From NCBI GenBank assembly GCA_023664705.1, contig JAMPFE010000034.1, forward strand, positions 1 to 21,355: a stretch of 21,355 nt of DNA, read 5' to 3'. Every line of letters starts with the position of its first letter. Position 1 is the first letter of the stretch. This document shows positions 13,196-19,732 of the stretch, piece by piece. Source of the DNA: Lachnospiraceae bacterium (lineage in GTDB: Bacteria; Bacillota; Clostridia; Oscillospirales; Ruminococcaceae). The notes beneath the pieces are model-generated. The model worked only from the letters and a program-made list of their open reading frames with translations, did no database searches and was not told the DNA's origin. The position numbers and the translations under genes were made by a program.

Positions 13196-14371
13196 ATGAA
13201 CGAACTGGAATTAAAATACGGCTGCAACCCCAACCAAAAGCCGTCGCGCATTTTTATGGAGAGCGGCGAGCTTCCGATTGAGGTATTAAACGGCAAGCCC
13301 GGCTACATCAACTTTATGGATGCGTTCAACGGCTGGCAGCTCGTCAAGGAGCTTAAAGCCGCGACGGGTCTCCCCGCGGCGACATCTTTTAAGCACGTTT
13401 CCCCCGCGGGAGCGGCTATCGGCTTGCCGCTCACGGAGACCCTCGCCAAGATATACTGGGTGGACGATCTCGGCGAATTAAGCCCATTGGCGTGCGCCTA
13501 CGCGAGCGCGCGCGGCGCGGACAGAATGTCCAGCTACGGGGACTTTATCGCGCTGTCGGACAAATGCGACGTGTCGACCGCGCGGATAATACAGCGCGAG
13601 GTCTCGGACGGCGTTATCGCGCCCGATTACGAGCCCGAGGCGCTTGAGATACTCAAATCCAAGCGCAAGGGAACGTATAACATAATCAAGATAGACCCCG
13701 ACTATACTCCCGACCCGATAGAGCGCAAGCAGGTGTTCGGCATCACATTCGAGCAGGGACGCAATGAGCTCGTCATCAACGACGCGCTGTTCGCGAACCG
13801 CCCCACCAAGAACAAAAATATCCCCGAAAGCGCCCTGAACGACCTCGCGATAGCGATGATAACGCTGAAATACACGCAGTCCAACTCGGTAGCCTACGCG
13901 TGCGGCGGACAGGCTATCGGCATAGGCGCGGGTCAGCAGAGCCGTATTCACTGCACGCGCCTTGCGGGAACAAAGGCGGACAACTGGTATCTGCGGCAGT
14001 CCCCGACGGTAATGGAGCTGCAATTCGTCGACGATATCCGCCGCGCCGACCGCGACAACGCGATAGACCTGTACATCGGCGAGGACTACATGGACGTGCT
14101 TGCCGAGGGCGAGTGGCAGAAGATCTTCAAGGTCAAGCCCGAAATATTCACACGTGAGAAAAAACGCGAGTGGCTCGACACCATGAAAGGCGTTGCGCTC
14201 GGCTCGGACGCGTTCTTCCCGTTCGGCGACAACATCGAGCGCGCCCATAAGAGCGGCGTGGAGTTCATCGCGCAGCCGGGCGGCTCTATCCGCGACGACA
14301 ACGTAATCGAGACCTGCGACAAATACAACATCGCAATGGCGTTCACGGGGATAAGGCTGTTCCACCACTGA
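13196..14371 (+). CDS. purH: AICAR formyltransferase (PurH lacking the IMP cyclohydrolase domain)
   Basis: This enzyme formylates AICAR to FAICAR with 10-formyl-THF. At 391 aa it is much shorter than bifunctional PurH (about 510-530 aa). It begins directly at the LKYGCNPNQ block (6-14) that opens the transformylase domain, so the N-terminal MGS-like cyclohydrolase domain is absent. The catalytic Lys-His pair is K66-H67 (SFKHVSPAG). Other blocks are GELSPLACAYASARGADRMSSYGDF, LRQSPTVMEL, MKGVALGSDAFFPFGDN and the C-terminal GGSIRDDNVI-DKYNIAMAFTGIRLFHH. ACAGGAGGA 7 nt before the ATG is the binding site. Its missing function is supplied by the PurO-type gene at 11165. A terminator follows. Confidence 0.95.
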   Translation: MNELELKYGCNPNQKPSRIFMESGELPIEVLNGKPGYINFMDAFNGWQLVKELKAATGLPAATSFKHVSPAGAAIGLPLTETLAKIYWVDDLGELSPLACAYASARGADRMSSYGDFIALSDKCDVSTARIIQREVSDGVIAPDYEPEALEILKSKRKGTYNIIKIDPDYTPDPIERKQVFGITFEQGRNELVINDALFANRPTKNKNIPESALNDLAIAMITLKYTQSNSVAYACGGQAIGIGAGQQSRIHCTRLAGTKADNWYLRQSPTVMELQFVDDIRRADRDNAIDLYIGEDYMDVLAEGEWQKIFKVKPEIFTREKKREWLDTMKGVALGSDAFFPFGDNIERAHKSGVEFIAQPGGSIRDDNVIETCDKYNIAMAFTGIRLFHH

Positions 14372-14379
14372 ATATCAAA

Positions 14380-14406
14380 AACGCTCTTGTTTCGGGGGCG
14401 TTTTTT
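14380..14406 (+). terminator. Terminator of the purine locus
   Basis: AACGCTC (14380-14386) pairs with GGGCGTT (14396-14402, one U-G pair) and is followed by TTTTTT. It is 8 nt after the purH stop. Confidence 0.8.
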
Positions 14407-14516
14407 GCGGTTTTTTGCAGTCTTTTTTGAACGAAAAAAGCGGTATTTTTTTAAAGCCGAAATTTTCCGCGAGAAAAACGCTGCCGAAATGTCGAAAAAC
14501 AGCTCTGTAATAACAA

Positions 14517-14544
14517 TTATCGGCGGTCGAAAAACCGCCGATAA
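14517..14544 (-). terminator. Strong hairpin, probable terminator of the XRE gene
   Basis: An 11-bp perfect stem TTATCGGCGGT/ACCGCCGATAA with a 6-nt loop lies about 43 nt past the stop of the minus-strand XRE gene. The following sequence on that strand is only moderately T-rich (TTGTTATT). The rest of 14407-14587 holds no gene I can support. Confidence 0.6.
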
Positions 14545-14587
14545 GCTTCAAAAAACGCCGCGAATTAAACGCGAAACCGTGCTGCTT

Positions 14588-14809
14588 TCAGCGCGGTCTG
14601 CGGTTTATGTCGTCGGTTGAGCCTGCAATGTAGTCTATGGAAACATTGTACAGCTGCGACAGCTCCACCACGCGCTCGAACGGTATCGGGCGACGGTCGT
14701 TCTCGTACTGCGCGTAGTAGCTCTGGCTGGTTTTGAGGTAGTTAGCGACCTCGCTTTGGGTCAGCTCGTTTTTCTCGCGCAAAATTCTCAGTCTTTCTCC
14801 CGTTTTCAT
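14588..14809 (-). CDS. XRE-family transcriptional regulator, 73 aa
   Basis: This single-domain Cro/C1-type helix-turn-helix has RLRILREKNELTQSEVANYL (6-25) and SQSYYAQYENDRRPIPFERV (29-48), followed by LYNVSIDYIAG. There is no sensor domain, so it acts as a small repressor, probably as a dimer. GAGAGGA lies about 7 nt before the ATG at 14809. It is divergent from a lipoprotein gene, and a 41-bp dyad lies between them, the usual layout for a repressor controlling itself and its neighbour. The signal it responds to is unknown. Confidence 0.9.
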   Translation of the reverse strand: MKTGERLRILREKNELTQSEVANYLKTSQSYYAQYENDRRPIPFERVVELSQLYNVSIDYIAGSTDDINRRPR

Positions 14810-14846
14810 TTTCTTGTCCTCTCATATGTATTTGTATAATTGGAAA

Positions 14847-14855
14847 ATTATACCA
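14847..14855 (-). promoter_or_regulatory. Extended -10 promoter of the XRE gene
   Basis: The minus strand reads TGGTATAAT, an extended -10 (TGnTATAAT), 38 nt before the start codon. No good -35 is present at 17 nt, as is common for extended -10 promoters. Confidence 0.6.
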
Positions 14856-14880
14856 TAAGAGGCTTTGTAAATTCTGCGAG

Positions 14881-14921
14881 TTAGTTTAAATGTGAACTAA
14901 ATTAGTTCATATTTAGACTAA
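14881..14921. promoter_or_regulatory. 41-bp imperfect palindrome, probable XRE operator
   Basis: TTAGTTTAAATGTGAACTAA (14881-14900) and TTAGTTCATATTTAGACTAA (14902-14921) pair at 18 of 20 positions around a central A. Each arm itself contains a shorter AGTT-N8-AACT-type dyad. It sits 5 nt upstream of the lipoprotein -35 box and upstream of the XRE -10, so it can control both. Confidence 0.75.
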
Positions 14922-14925
14922 GGTA

Positions 14926-14954
14926 TTGAACTTTTCCCGATAATGTTATATAAT
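14926..14954 (+). promoter_or_regulatory. Sigma-A promoter of the lipoprotein gene
   Basis: TTGAAC (14926-14931), a 17-nt spacer and TATAAT (14949-14954) lie immediately downstream of the 41-bp dyad and 45 nt before the start codon. Confidence 0.85.
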
Positions 14955-14998
14955 GGTAAGCGGAATTTCCATTATCTTTTTTACGGGAGGACAAAATT

Positions 14999-15649
14999 AT
15001 GAAAAAGTATTCAGCGGCGCTGCTTGCGGCGGTTATGGCGGTTTCCTTGACGGGGTGCGGCTTGGGTGAGAGGGGCGGCTCGAGCTCGTCTCAAAGCTCG
15101 ACATCAAGCTCCTCGTCGTCCGTGAGGTCAAGCGAAAGCTCGTCGGAAAGCAGCACGGGCGTTCCCGAGGAGAGCTCTTCGGAGAGCAAACCCGAGGAAA
15201 GCAGCGCGTCGGAGCAAAGCTCTTCGGAGAGCATGCCCGAGGAAAGCAGCACCTCGGAGCAAAGCACCGAGCCCGAGGAGAGCTCGTCGGGCGGCATTCT
15301 TAGCGGTATCATTGACGGACTTTCAATAGAGGGGGTCTACAACGATTATGCAGAGCAGATAGAGGATACGGCGGAGGAATATCTGGATAAGATAAACTCA
15401 AGCAGCGGGAGTGATATAGACGTCCTTGCGGATATTGCCGCCGAAGGCATTGATAAAATGGCGGATTTGTGCGCCGAGGGCATCGATAAAATGGCGGACA
15501 GGGCGCTTTTAAACGCAGTTGATTACGGCGAATATTCCACTAAGCTCACCACGCTTTATACAACAAAATCCACCGAGCTTACAAGTGCCTATATGAACGC
15601 GGGCGTGGGAAGTATTTTCAGCGGCTTTGATTTTGATTTTGGATTTTAA
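14999..15649 (+). CDS. Ser/Glu-rich lipoprotein
   Basis: This 216-aa protein has a lipoprotein signal peptide: KK charge, hydrophobic AALLAAVMAVSL, lipobox LTGC with lipidated Cys20. Residues about 27-100 are a low-complexity Ser/Glu/Pro linker with two 15-aa repeats. The remaining 115 residues are a helical, acidic domain (IEDTAEEYLDKINSS; a repeated GIDKMAD motif) ending in FDFDFGF. It is anchored to the outer face of the membrane. GGGAGG 8 nt upstream sets the start. It is divergent from, and probably controlled by, the XRE regulator. I recognise no family; function unknown. Confidence 0.88.
   Translation: MKKYSAALLAAVMAVSLTGCGLGERGGSSSSQSSTSSSSSSVRSSESSSESSTGVPEESSSESKPEESSASEQSSSESMPEESSTSEQSTEPEESSSGGILSGIIDGLSIEGVYNDYAEQIEDTAEEYLDKINSSSGSDIDVLADIAAEGIDKMADLCAEGIDKMADRALLNAVDYGEYSTKLTTLYTTKSTELTSAYMNAGVGSIFSGFDFDFGF
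15173..15262 (+). repeat. Two 45-bp tandem repeats in the lipoprotein gene
   Basis: Units at 15173-15217 and 15218-15262 agree at 41 of 45 positions and encode SSSES[KM]PEESS[AT]SEQ. Being a multiple of three, copy changes would lengthen or shorten the linker without breaking the frame. Confidence 0.85.
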
Positions 15650-15675
15650 TGTTTTGCTAAATTGCTCCGATAAAG

Positions 15676-15705
15676 TTAAGCGGAAGAAATTCCGCTTAAT
15701 TTTTT
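15676..15705 (+). terminator. Terminator after the lipoprotein gene
   Basis: A 10-bp perfect stem TTAAGCGGAA/TTCCGCTTAA with a 4-nt loop is followed by TTTTTT. Its T-run overlaps the first bases of the Rex-type operator of the next operon. Confidence 0.92.
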
Positions 15706-15721
15706 GTGAAATTGTTGACAA
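15704..15721. promoter_or_regulatory. Rex-type operator over the acnA promoter
   Basis: TTGTGAAATTGTTGACAA matches the Rex consensus TTGTGAA-N4-TTCACAA at 13 of 14 specified positions. It covers the whole -35 box (TTGACA, 15715-15720), so a bound repressor would block RNA polymerase. A rex gene is the last gene of the same operon. The match is read directly; binding is inference. Confidence 0.75.
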
Positions 15722-15743
15722 GCCGCACAATATGTTGTATAAT
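15715..15743 (+). promoter_or_regulatory. Consensus promoter of the acnA-icd-rex operon
   Basis: TTGACA (15715-15720), a 17-nt spacer and TATAAT (15738-15743), a perfect sigma-A match. A further dyad TAAAGT-N10-ACTTTA (15745-15766) lies at the probable transcription start. Confidence 0.93.
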
Positions 15744-15782
15744 ATAAAGTAAGGGAGTAGACTTTACAAAAGGAGAATAACT

Positions 15783-17711
15783 ATGGGACTTACATTGACC
15801 GAAAAAATAATCAAGGCGCATATCGTCGACGGCGAAATGACCAAGGGCACGGAGATAGGCTTGCGGATTGACCAGACCCTCACGCAGGACGCCACGGGAA
15901 CCATGGCGTATCTGCAGTTCGAGGCTATGGGCGTCGACCGCGTAAAGACCGAGCGTTCCGTCGCGTATATCGACCACAACACGCTCCAGAGCGGCTTCGA
16001 GAACGCCGACGACCACCGCTTTATCGGCTCTGTCGCCAAAAAGCACGGCATCTGGTTCTCGCGCCCCGGCAACGGCATTTGTCATCAGGTGCATCTGGAG
16101 CGCTTCGGCAAGCCAGGCAAGACCCTTATCGGCTCGGACAGCCACACCCCCACGGGCGGCGGCATCGGCATGCTGGCAATGGGCGCGGGCGGTCTGGACG
16201 TTGCCGTGGCAATGGGCGGCGGCGCTTATTACATAACCATGCCCAAGGTCGTCAAAATCAACCTCACGGGCAGGCTCAACGATTGGGTGTCTGCTAAGGA
16301 CGTTATTCTGGAAGTCCTCCGCCGTCTGACAGTCAAGGGCGGCGTAGGCAAGGTAATGGAGTACACGGGCGAGGGCGTGAAGTCGCTGTCCGTGCCCGAG
16401 CGCGCCACTATCACGAATATGGGCGCGGAGCTCGGCGCTACCACGTCGATTTTCCCGTCCGACGAGACCACGCTGAAATTCCTCAAGGCGCAGGGTCGCG
16501 AGGAGGACTACGTTGAGCTCGCTGCTGACCCCGACGCGGTCTACGACGAGGAGGTCGAGATAAACCTCTCCGAGCTCGTTCCACTGGCGGCTTGCCCTCA
16601 TTCCCCCGACAACGTTAAGACCGTCGAGGAGATAGGCAAGATAAAGATAGATCAGGTCTGCATAGGCTCGTGCACCAACAGCTCATTGCAGGATTTGAGA
16701 AAGGTCGCGCATATCCTCAAGGGCAAGACCGTTCACCCCGACGTATCGCTGGCTATCGCGTGCGGCTCCAAGCAGGTGTTCAATATGCTCGCGGACGGCG
16801 GCGAGCTGTCGATACTCATCGACGCGGGCGCGCGCATTCTCGAGAGCGCCTGCGGTCCGTGCATCGGCATGGGGCAGTCCCCGAATTCCAAGGGCATTTC
16901 CCTGCGCACGTTCAACCGCAACTTCGAGGGGCGCAGCGGCACCAAGGACGGGCAGATTTACCTCGTTTCCCCCGAAACGGCAGCGATTTCCGCTGTTACG
17001 GGCGTGTTCACCGACCCGAGGACCGTCGGCGAAATGCCGCCCTACGTAATGCCCGAGAAGTTCCTCATCAACGACAATATGGTAACGCCCCCCGCTTCCG
17101 TCGAGGAAGCTCCGAGCGTTGAGGTGCTGCGCGGTCCGAACATCAAGCCGTTCCCCGTTAACAAGCCCCTCGCGGAGACTATCGAGAGCGGCGTAACGCT
17201 GAAGGTCGGCGACAACATCACCACCGACCACATCATGCCCGCGGGCGCGAAGATACTGCCGCTGCGCTCTAATATCCCCGCGATTTCCGAGCACTGCTTC
17301 GCGGTCTGCGACGAGACGTTCCCGAAACGCGCCAAAGAGGCGGGCTCCTCGATAATCGTCGGCGGCGTGAACTACGGTCAGGGCTCGTCGCGCGAGCACG
17401 CGGCGCTTGCTCCGCTGTACCTCGGCGTTAAGGCGATAATCTGCAAATCGTTCGCGCGTATCCACCGCCAGAACCTCATCAACAACGGCATTCTGCCGCT
17501 GGAATTCGTCAACGAGAGCGACTACGACAAAATCGACCGGGGCGATAAGCTCGTTATCGCGGATATCCGCAGGATAATCGAGACGGACGGCAGGATAATC
17601 GTCGAGAACAAGACCAAGGGCTTTTCGTTCGAGGTCAAGTGCGGGCTCTCCGAGCGCGGCAAGGGCATGATGCTCGCGGGCGGTCTGCTGAACTATACAA
17701 AGGAGAGCTGA
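15783..17711 (+). CDS. acnA: Aconitate hydratase
   Basis: This enzyme isomerises citrate to isocitrate using a [4Fe-4S] cluster. At 642 aa it is the shorter anaerobe-type aconitase, without the extra segments of 850-900-aa forms. The cluster ligands Cys297 (CIGSCTNSS), Cys357 and Cys360 (ACGPCIGMGQ) are present. Substrate motifs include SDSHTPTGGGIGMLAMGAGG and, in the C-terminal swivel domain, GDNITTDHIMPAG and NYGQGSSREHAAL followed by KSFARIHRQNLINNG. AAAGGAGA about 5 nt upstream sets the start. It leads an operon with icd and rex behind a consensus promoter and Rex-type operator, giving the oxidative TCA branch to 2-oxoglutarate. Homoaconitase or isopropylmalate isomerase is less likely given the fused swivel domain and the icd neighbour. 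Confidence 0.95.
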   Translation: MGLTLTEKIIKAHIVDGEMTKGTEIGLRIDQTLTQDATGTMAYLQFEAMGVDRVKTERSVAYIDHNTLQSGFENADDHRFIGSVAKKHGIWFSRPGNGICHQVHLERFGKPGKTLIGSDSHTPTGGGIGMLAMGAGGLDVAVAMGGGAYYITMPKVVKINLTGRLNDWVSAKDVILEVLRRLTVKGGVGKVMEYTGEGVKSLSVPERATITNMGAELGATTSIFPSDETTLKFLKAQGREEDYVELAADPDAVYDEEVEINLSELVPLAACPHSPDNVKTVEEIGKIKIDQVCIGSCTNSSLQDLRKVAHILKGKTVHPDVSLAIACGSKQVFNMLADGGELSILIDAGARILESACGPCIGMGQSPNSKGISLRTFNRNFEGRSGTKDGQIYLVSPETAAISAVTGVFTDPRTVGEMPPYVMPEKFLINDNMVTPPASVEEAPSVEVLRGPNIKPFPVNKPLAETIESGVTLKVGDNITTDHIMPAGAKILPLRSNIPAISEHCFAVCDETFPKRAKEAGSSIIVGGVNYGQGSSREHAALAPLYLGVKAIICKSFARIHRQNLINNGILPLEFVNESDYDKIDRGDKLVIADIRRIIETDGRIIVENKTKGFSFEVKCGLSERGKGMMLAGGLLNYTKES

Positions 17712-17712
17712 G

Positions 17713-18276
17713 ATGGGATTTGCGGATATGTTCAAGGGTGATCCCTTGAAAAAGATGTTCCGCGGCTACGACCGCGAAGAGCACGAGGATATTCGGCAGG
17801 CGGCAGAGCTTATCTCGCACAGCGACCCCGAGGTGATGAAGGCGGTGAACGCCGCGCTCTCCGACCCCGTGAAGTACCTCAAGACGACCGCCGAGCGGCT
17901 TTCGGAACGCGGCATCGAGCTTGACGACGAGGACACCCTCGACGATCTCGACGACGATGAAATCCTGTTCCTCTCAATGCTCGACGAGCTGGAAGAGCAC
18001 GGCTTTGCGTTCGAGTTCGATTGGAAGTGCGAGCTTGGGGACTTTCTGTGGGGTTTGGAGCAGATAAAGGGCTATGAGGCTATCGCCGACGTTCTCAAGA
18101 CCGTCAAGCCGGACGAGAGCAAGGATATCGAGGCGTGGGGCAAGCAGATAAATGCCGCGCTCGGCGAGACGGCGTGTGTTTGCTACATCGACATCAATTC
18201 GGACAGCTACCCGATAACGATATTAAATTATGAAATTCTCGGGGAGTTGGAAATTCCCTTTATTATGGCGATGTAG
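17713..18276 (+). CDS. Uncharacterised acidic protein (DUF6630-like)
   Basis: This 187-aa soluble protein is strongly acidic in the middle (DDEDTLDDLDDDEIL). An amphipathic MGFADMFKGDPLKKMF start precedes a C-terminal domain with HGFAFEFDWKCELGDFLWGLEQ and YIDINSDSYPITIL. The FDWKCEL and IDxxSDSYP motifs resemble the DUF6630 family, whose function is unknown; I hold this at moderate confidence. It starts 1 nt after the acnA stop behind AAGGAG, so it is co-translated with aconitase. No metal or nucleotide site is visible. Confidence 0.8.
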   Translation: MGFADMFKGDPLKKMFRGYDREEHEDIRQAAELISHSDPEVMKAVNAALSDPVKYLKTTAERLSERGIELDDEDTLDDLDDDEILFLSMLDELEEHGFAFEFDWKCELGDFLWGLEQIKGYEAIADVLKTVKPDESKDIEAWGKQINAALGETACVCYIDINSDSYPITILNYEILGELEIPFIMAM

Positions 18277-18284
18277 GAGGTTTT

Positions 18285-18464
18285 ATGGGATTATTCGGCA
18301 AAAAGAAAAATCAGCCCGCGGAGCAAGATATGATCGGCAACAGCGAGCTGAAAATGAACCTCGCGGACATGTCGCAGGGCGATAAGCTCATGCGGCTGCA
18401 ATTCACCGAGGATCTGTTCAAGAGTACCGCGAACGGGTTTTTGAGCCTGCATAACGGAAACTGA
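18285..18464 (+). CDS. Small 59-aa protein between acnA and icd
   Basis: TAGGAGG 5 nt before an ATG opens a 59-codon ORF ending in TGA at 18462-18464. The protein begins MGLFGKKKNQPAEQD (basic, amphipathic) and continues with SELKMNLADMSQGDKLMRLQ to a short polar end. It lies 8 nt after the DUF6630-like gene and 26 nt before icd, all in one direction, which supports a real gene. It has no membrane segment or known motif. Its MG[FL]FGKK opening is shared with other genes of this window. Confidence 0.75.
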   Translation: MGLFGKKKNQPAEQDMIGNSELKMNLADMSQGDKLMRLQFTEDLFKSTANGFLSLHNGN

Positions 18465-18490
18465 ATATTTTAGATAAGGAGACTGTTTCA

Positions 18491-19705
18491 ATGGCAAAAA
18501 TACAAATGACAACGCCGCTCGTCGAAATGGACGGCGACGAAATGACGCGCATTATCTGGAAGATGATAAAGGATATTCTGATATATCCGTACATCGACCT
18601 TAAAACCGACTACTACGACCTCGGGCTGGTTCACCGCAACGAGACGGACGACCAAGTGACCGTCGACAGCGCCAACGCCACCAAGAAATACGGCGTGGCG
18701 GTCAAGTGCGCGACCATAACCCCGAACGCCCAGCGCGTCGAGGAGTACAAGCTCAAGGAGATGTGGAAGTCCCCGAACGGCACTATCAGAGCCATTCTCG
18801 ACGGCACGGTTTTCCGCAAGCCCATTCTCGTAAACGGCATAACGCCCTACATACCCACTTGGACAAAGCCGATAACCATCGCCCGTCACGCTTACGGCGA
18901 CATCTACAAGAACACCGAGCTGAAAGCGCCCCAAGGCAGCAAGGCGGAGCTCGTCATCACGGACAAGGACGGCAAGGAGACCCGCGCCCTTATCCACGAT
19001 TTCAAGAATTCCGACGGCATCGTGCAGGGCGTTCACAATCTCGACAGCTCCATAGACAGCTTCGCGCGGGCGTGCTTTAACTACGCGCTGGACGCTAAAG
19101 AGAACCTCTGGTTCGCGTCCAAGGACACCATCTCCAAGACCTACGACCACCGCTTCAAGGACATCTTCGCGGAGATATACGAGAGCGAATACAAATCCAA
19201 ATTCGAGGAAAAGGGTATAGAGTACTTCTACACGCTGATAGACGACGTCGTGGCGCGCGTCATACGCTCCGAGGGCGGCTTTATCTGGGCTTGCAAGAAC
19301 TACGACGGCGACGTTATGTCGGATATGCTCGCGACCGCTTTCGGCTCGCTGGGGCTTATGACGAGCGTTCTCGTGTCGCCCGACGGCAAGTACGAGTACG
19401 AGGCGGCTCACGGAACGGTAACGCGCCATTATTACGCGCACCTCAAGGGCGAAAAGACCTCCACGAACCCCATAGCGACCATTTTCGCGTGGAGCGGAGC
19501 GCTCCGCAAGAGGGGAGAGCTGGATAATATCCCCGAGCTGCGCGACTACGCCGACAAGCTCGAAAAAGCCTCCGTGCAGACCATGGAGGAGGGCATAATG
19601 GACAAGAACCTCGCGGCAATGAGCAAGCTCGAAAACAAGCGCGTCGTCGACACCGAGACGTTCCTTGTCGAGATAAACAGCAGACTTGAAAAGTTAATGG
19701 CATAA
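18491..19705 (+). CDS. icd: NADP-dependent isocitrate dehydrogenase (eukaryotic-like homodimeric type)
   Basis: This enzyme oxidises isocitrate to 2-oxoglutarate with CO2 release. At 404 aa, the sequence is of the type II form shared with eukaryotic IDH1/IDH2 rather than the E. coli form: VEMDGDEMTRIIW, CATITPNAQRVEEYKL, MWKSPNGTIRAILDGTVFR, DGDVMSDMLATAFGSLGLM, EAAHGTVTRHY (about 303-313; the Arg-His after GTVT contacts the NADP 2'-phosphate in this type) and TSTNPIATIFAWSGAL. The start has ATAAGGAGA upstream. It is downstream of acnA in the same operon, so citrate flows to 2-oxoglutarate and NADPH, probably for glutamate synthesis. Confidence 0.96.
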   Translation: MAKIQMTTPLVEMDGDEMTRIIWKMIKDILIYPYIDLKTDYYDLGLVHRNETDDQVTVDSANATKKYGVAVKCATITPNAQRVEEYKLKEMWKSPNGTIRAILDGTVFRKPILVNGITPYIPTWTKPITIARHAYGDIYKNTELKAPQGSKAELVITDKDGKETRALIHDFKNSDGIVQGVHNLDSSIDSFARACFNYALDAKENLWFASKDTISKTYDHRFKDIFAEIYESEYKSKFEEKGIEYFYTLIDDVVARVIRSEGGFIWACKNYDGDVMSDMLATAFGSLGLMTSVLVSPDGKYEYEAAHGTVTRHYYAHLKGEKTSTNPIATIFAWSGALRKRGELDNIPELRDYADKLEKASVQTMEEGIMDKNLAAMSKLENKRVVDTETFLVEINSRLEKLMA

Positions 19706-19732
19706 ATTATTCCTATACTGGAGTTGAAAATT

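Noticed and set aside
13478..14368. Long minus-strand ORF opposite purH
   Set aside because: It is the shadow of a clear AICAR formyltransferase; no ribosome binding site or family resemblance.
14387..14620. 77-codon plus-strand ORF downstream of purH
   Set aside because: It starts in the purH terminator, crosses an 11-bp hairpin and overlaps the end of the XRE gene; no ribosome binding site.
15696..16601. Minus-strand ORF of about 300 codons opposite acnA and its promoter
   Set aside because: It lies antisense to the aconitase gene and its consensus promoter and has no recognisable motif.
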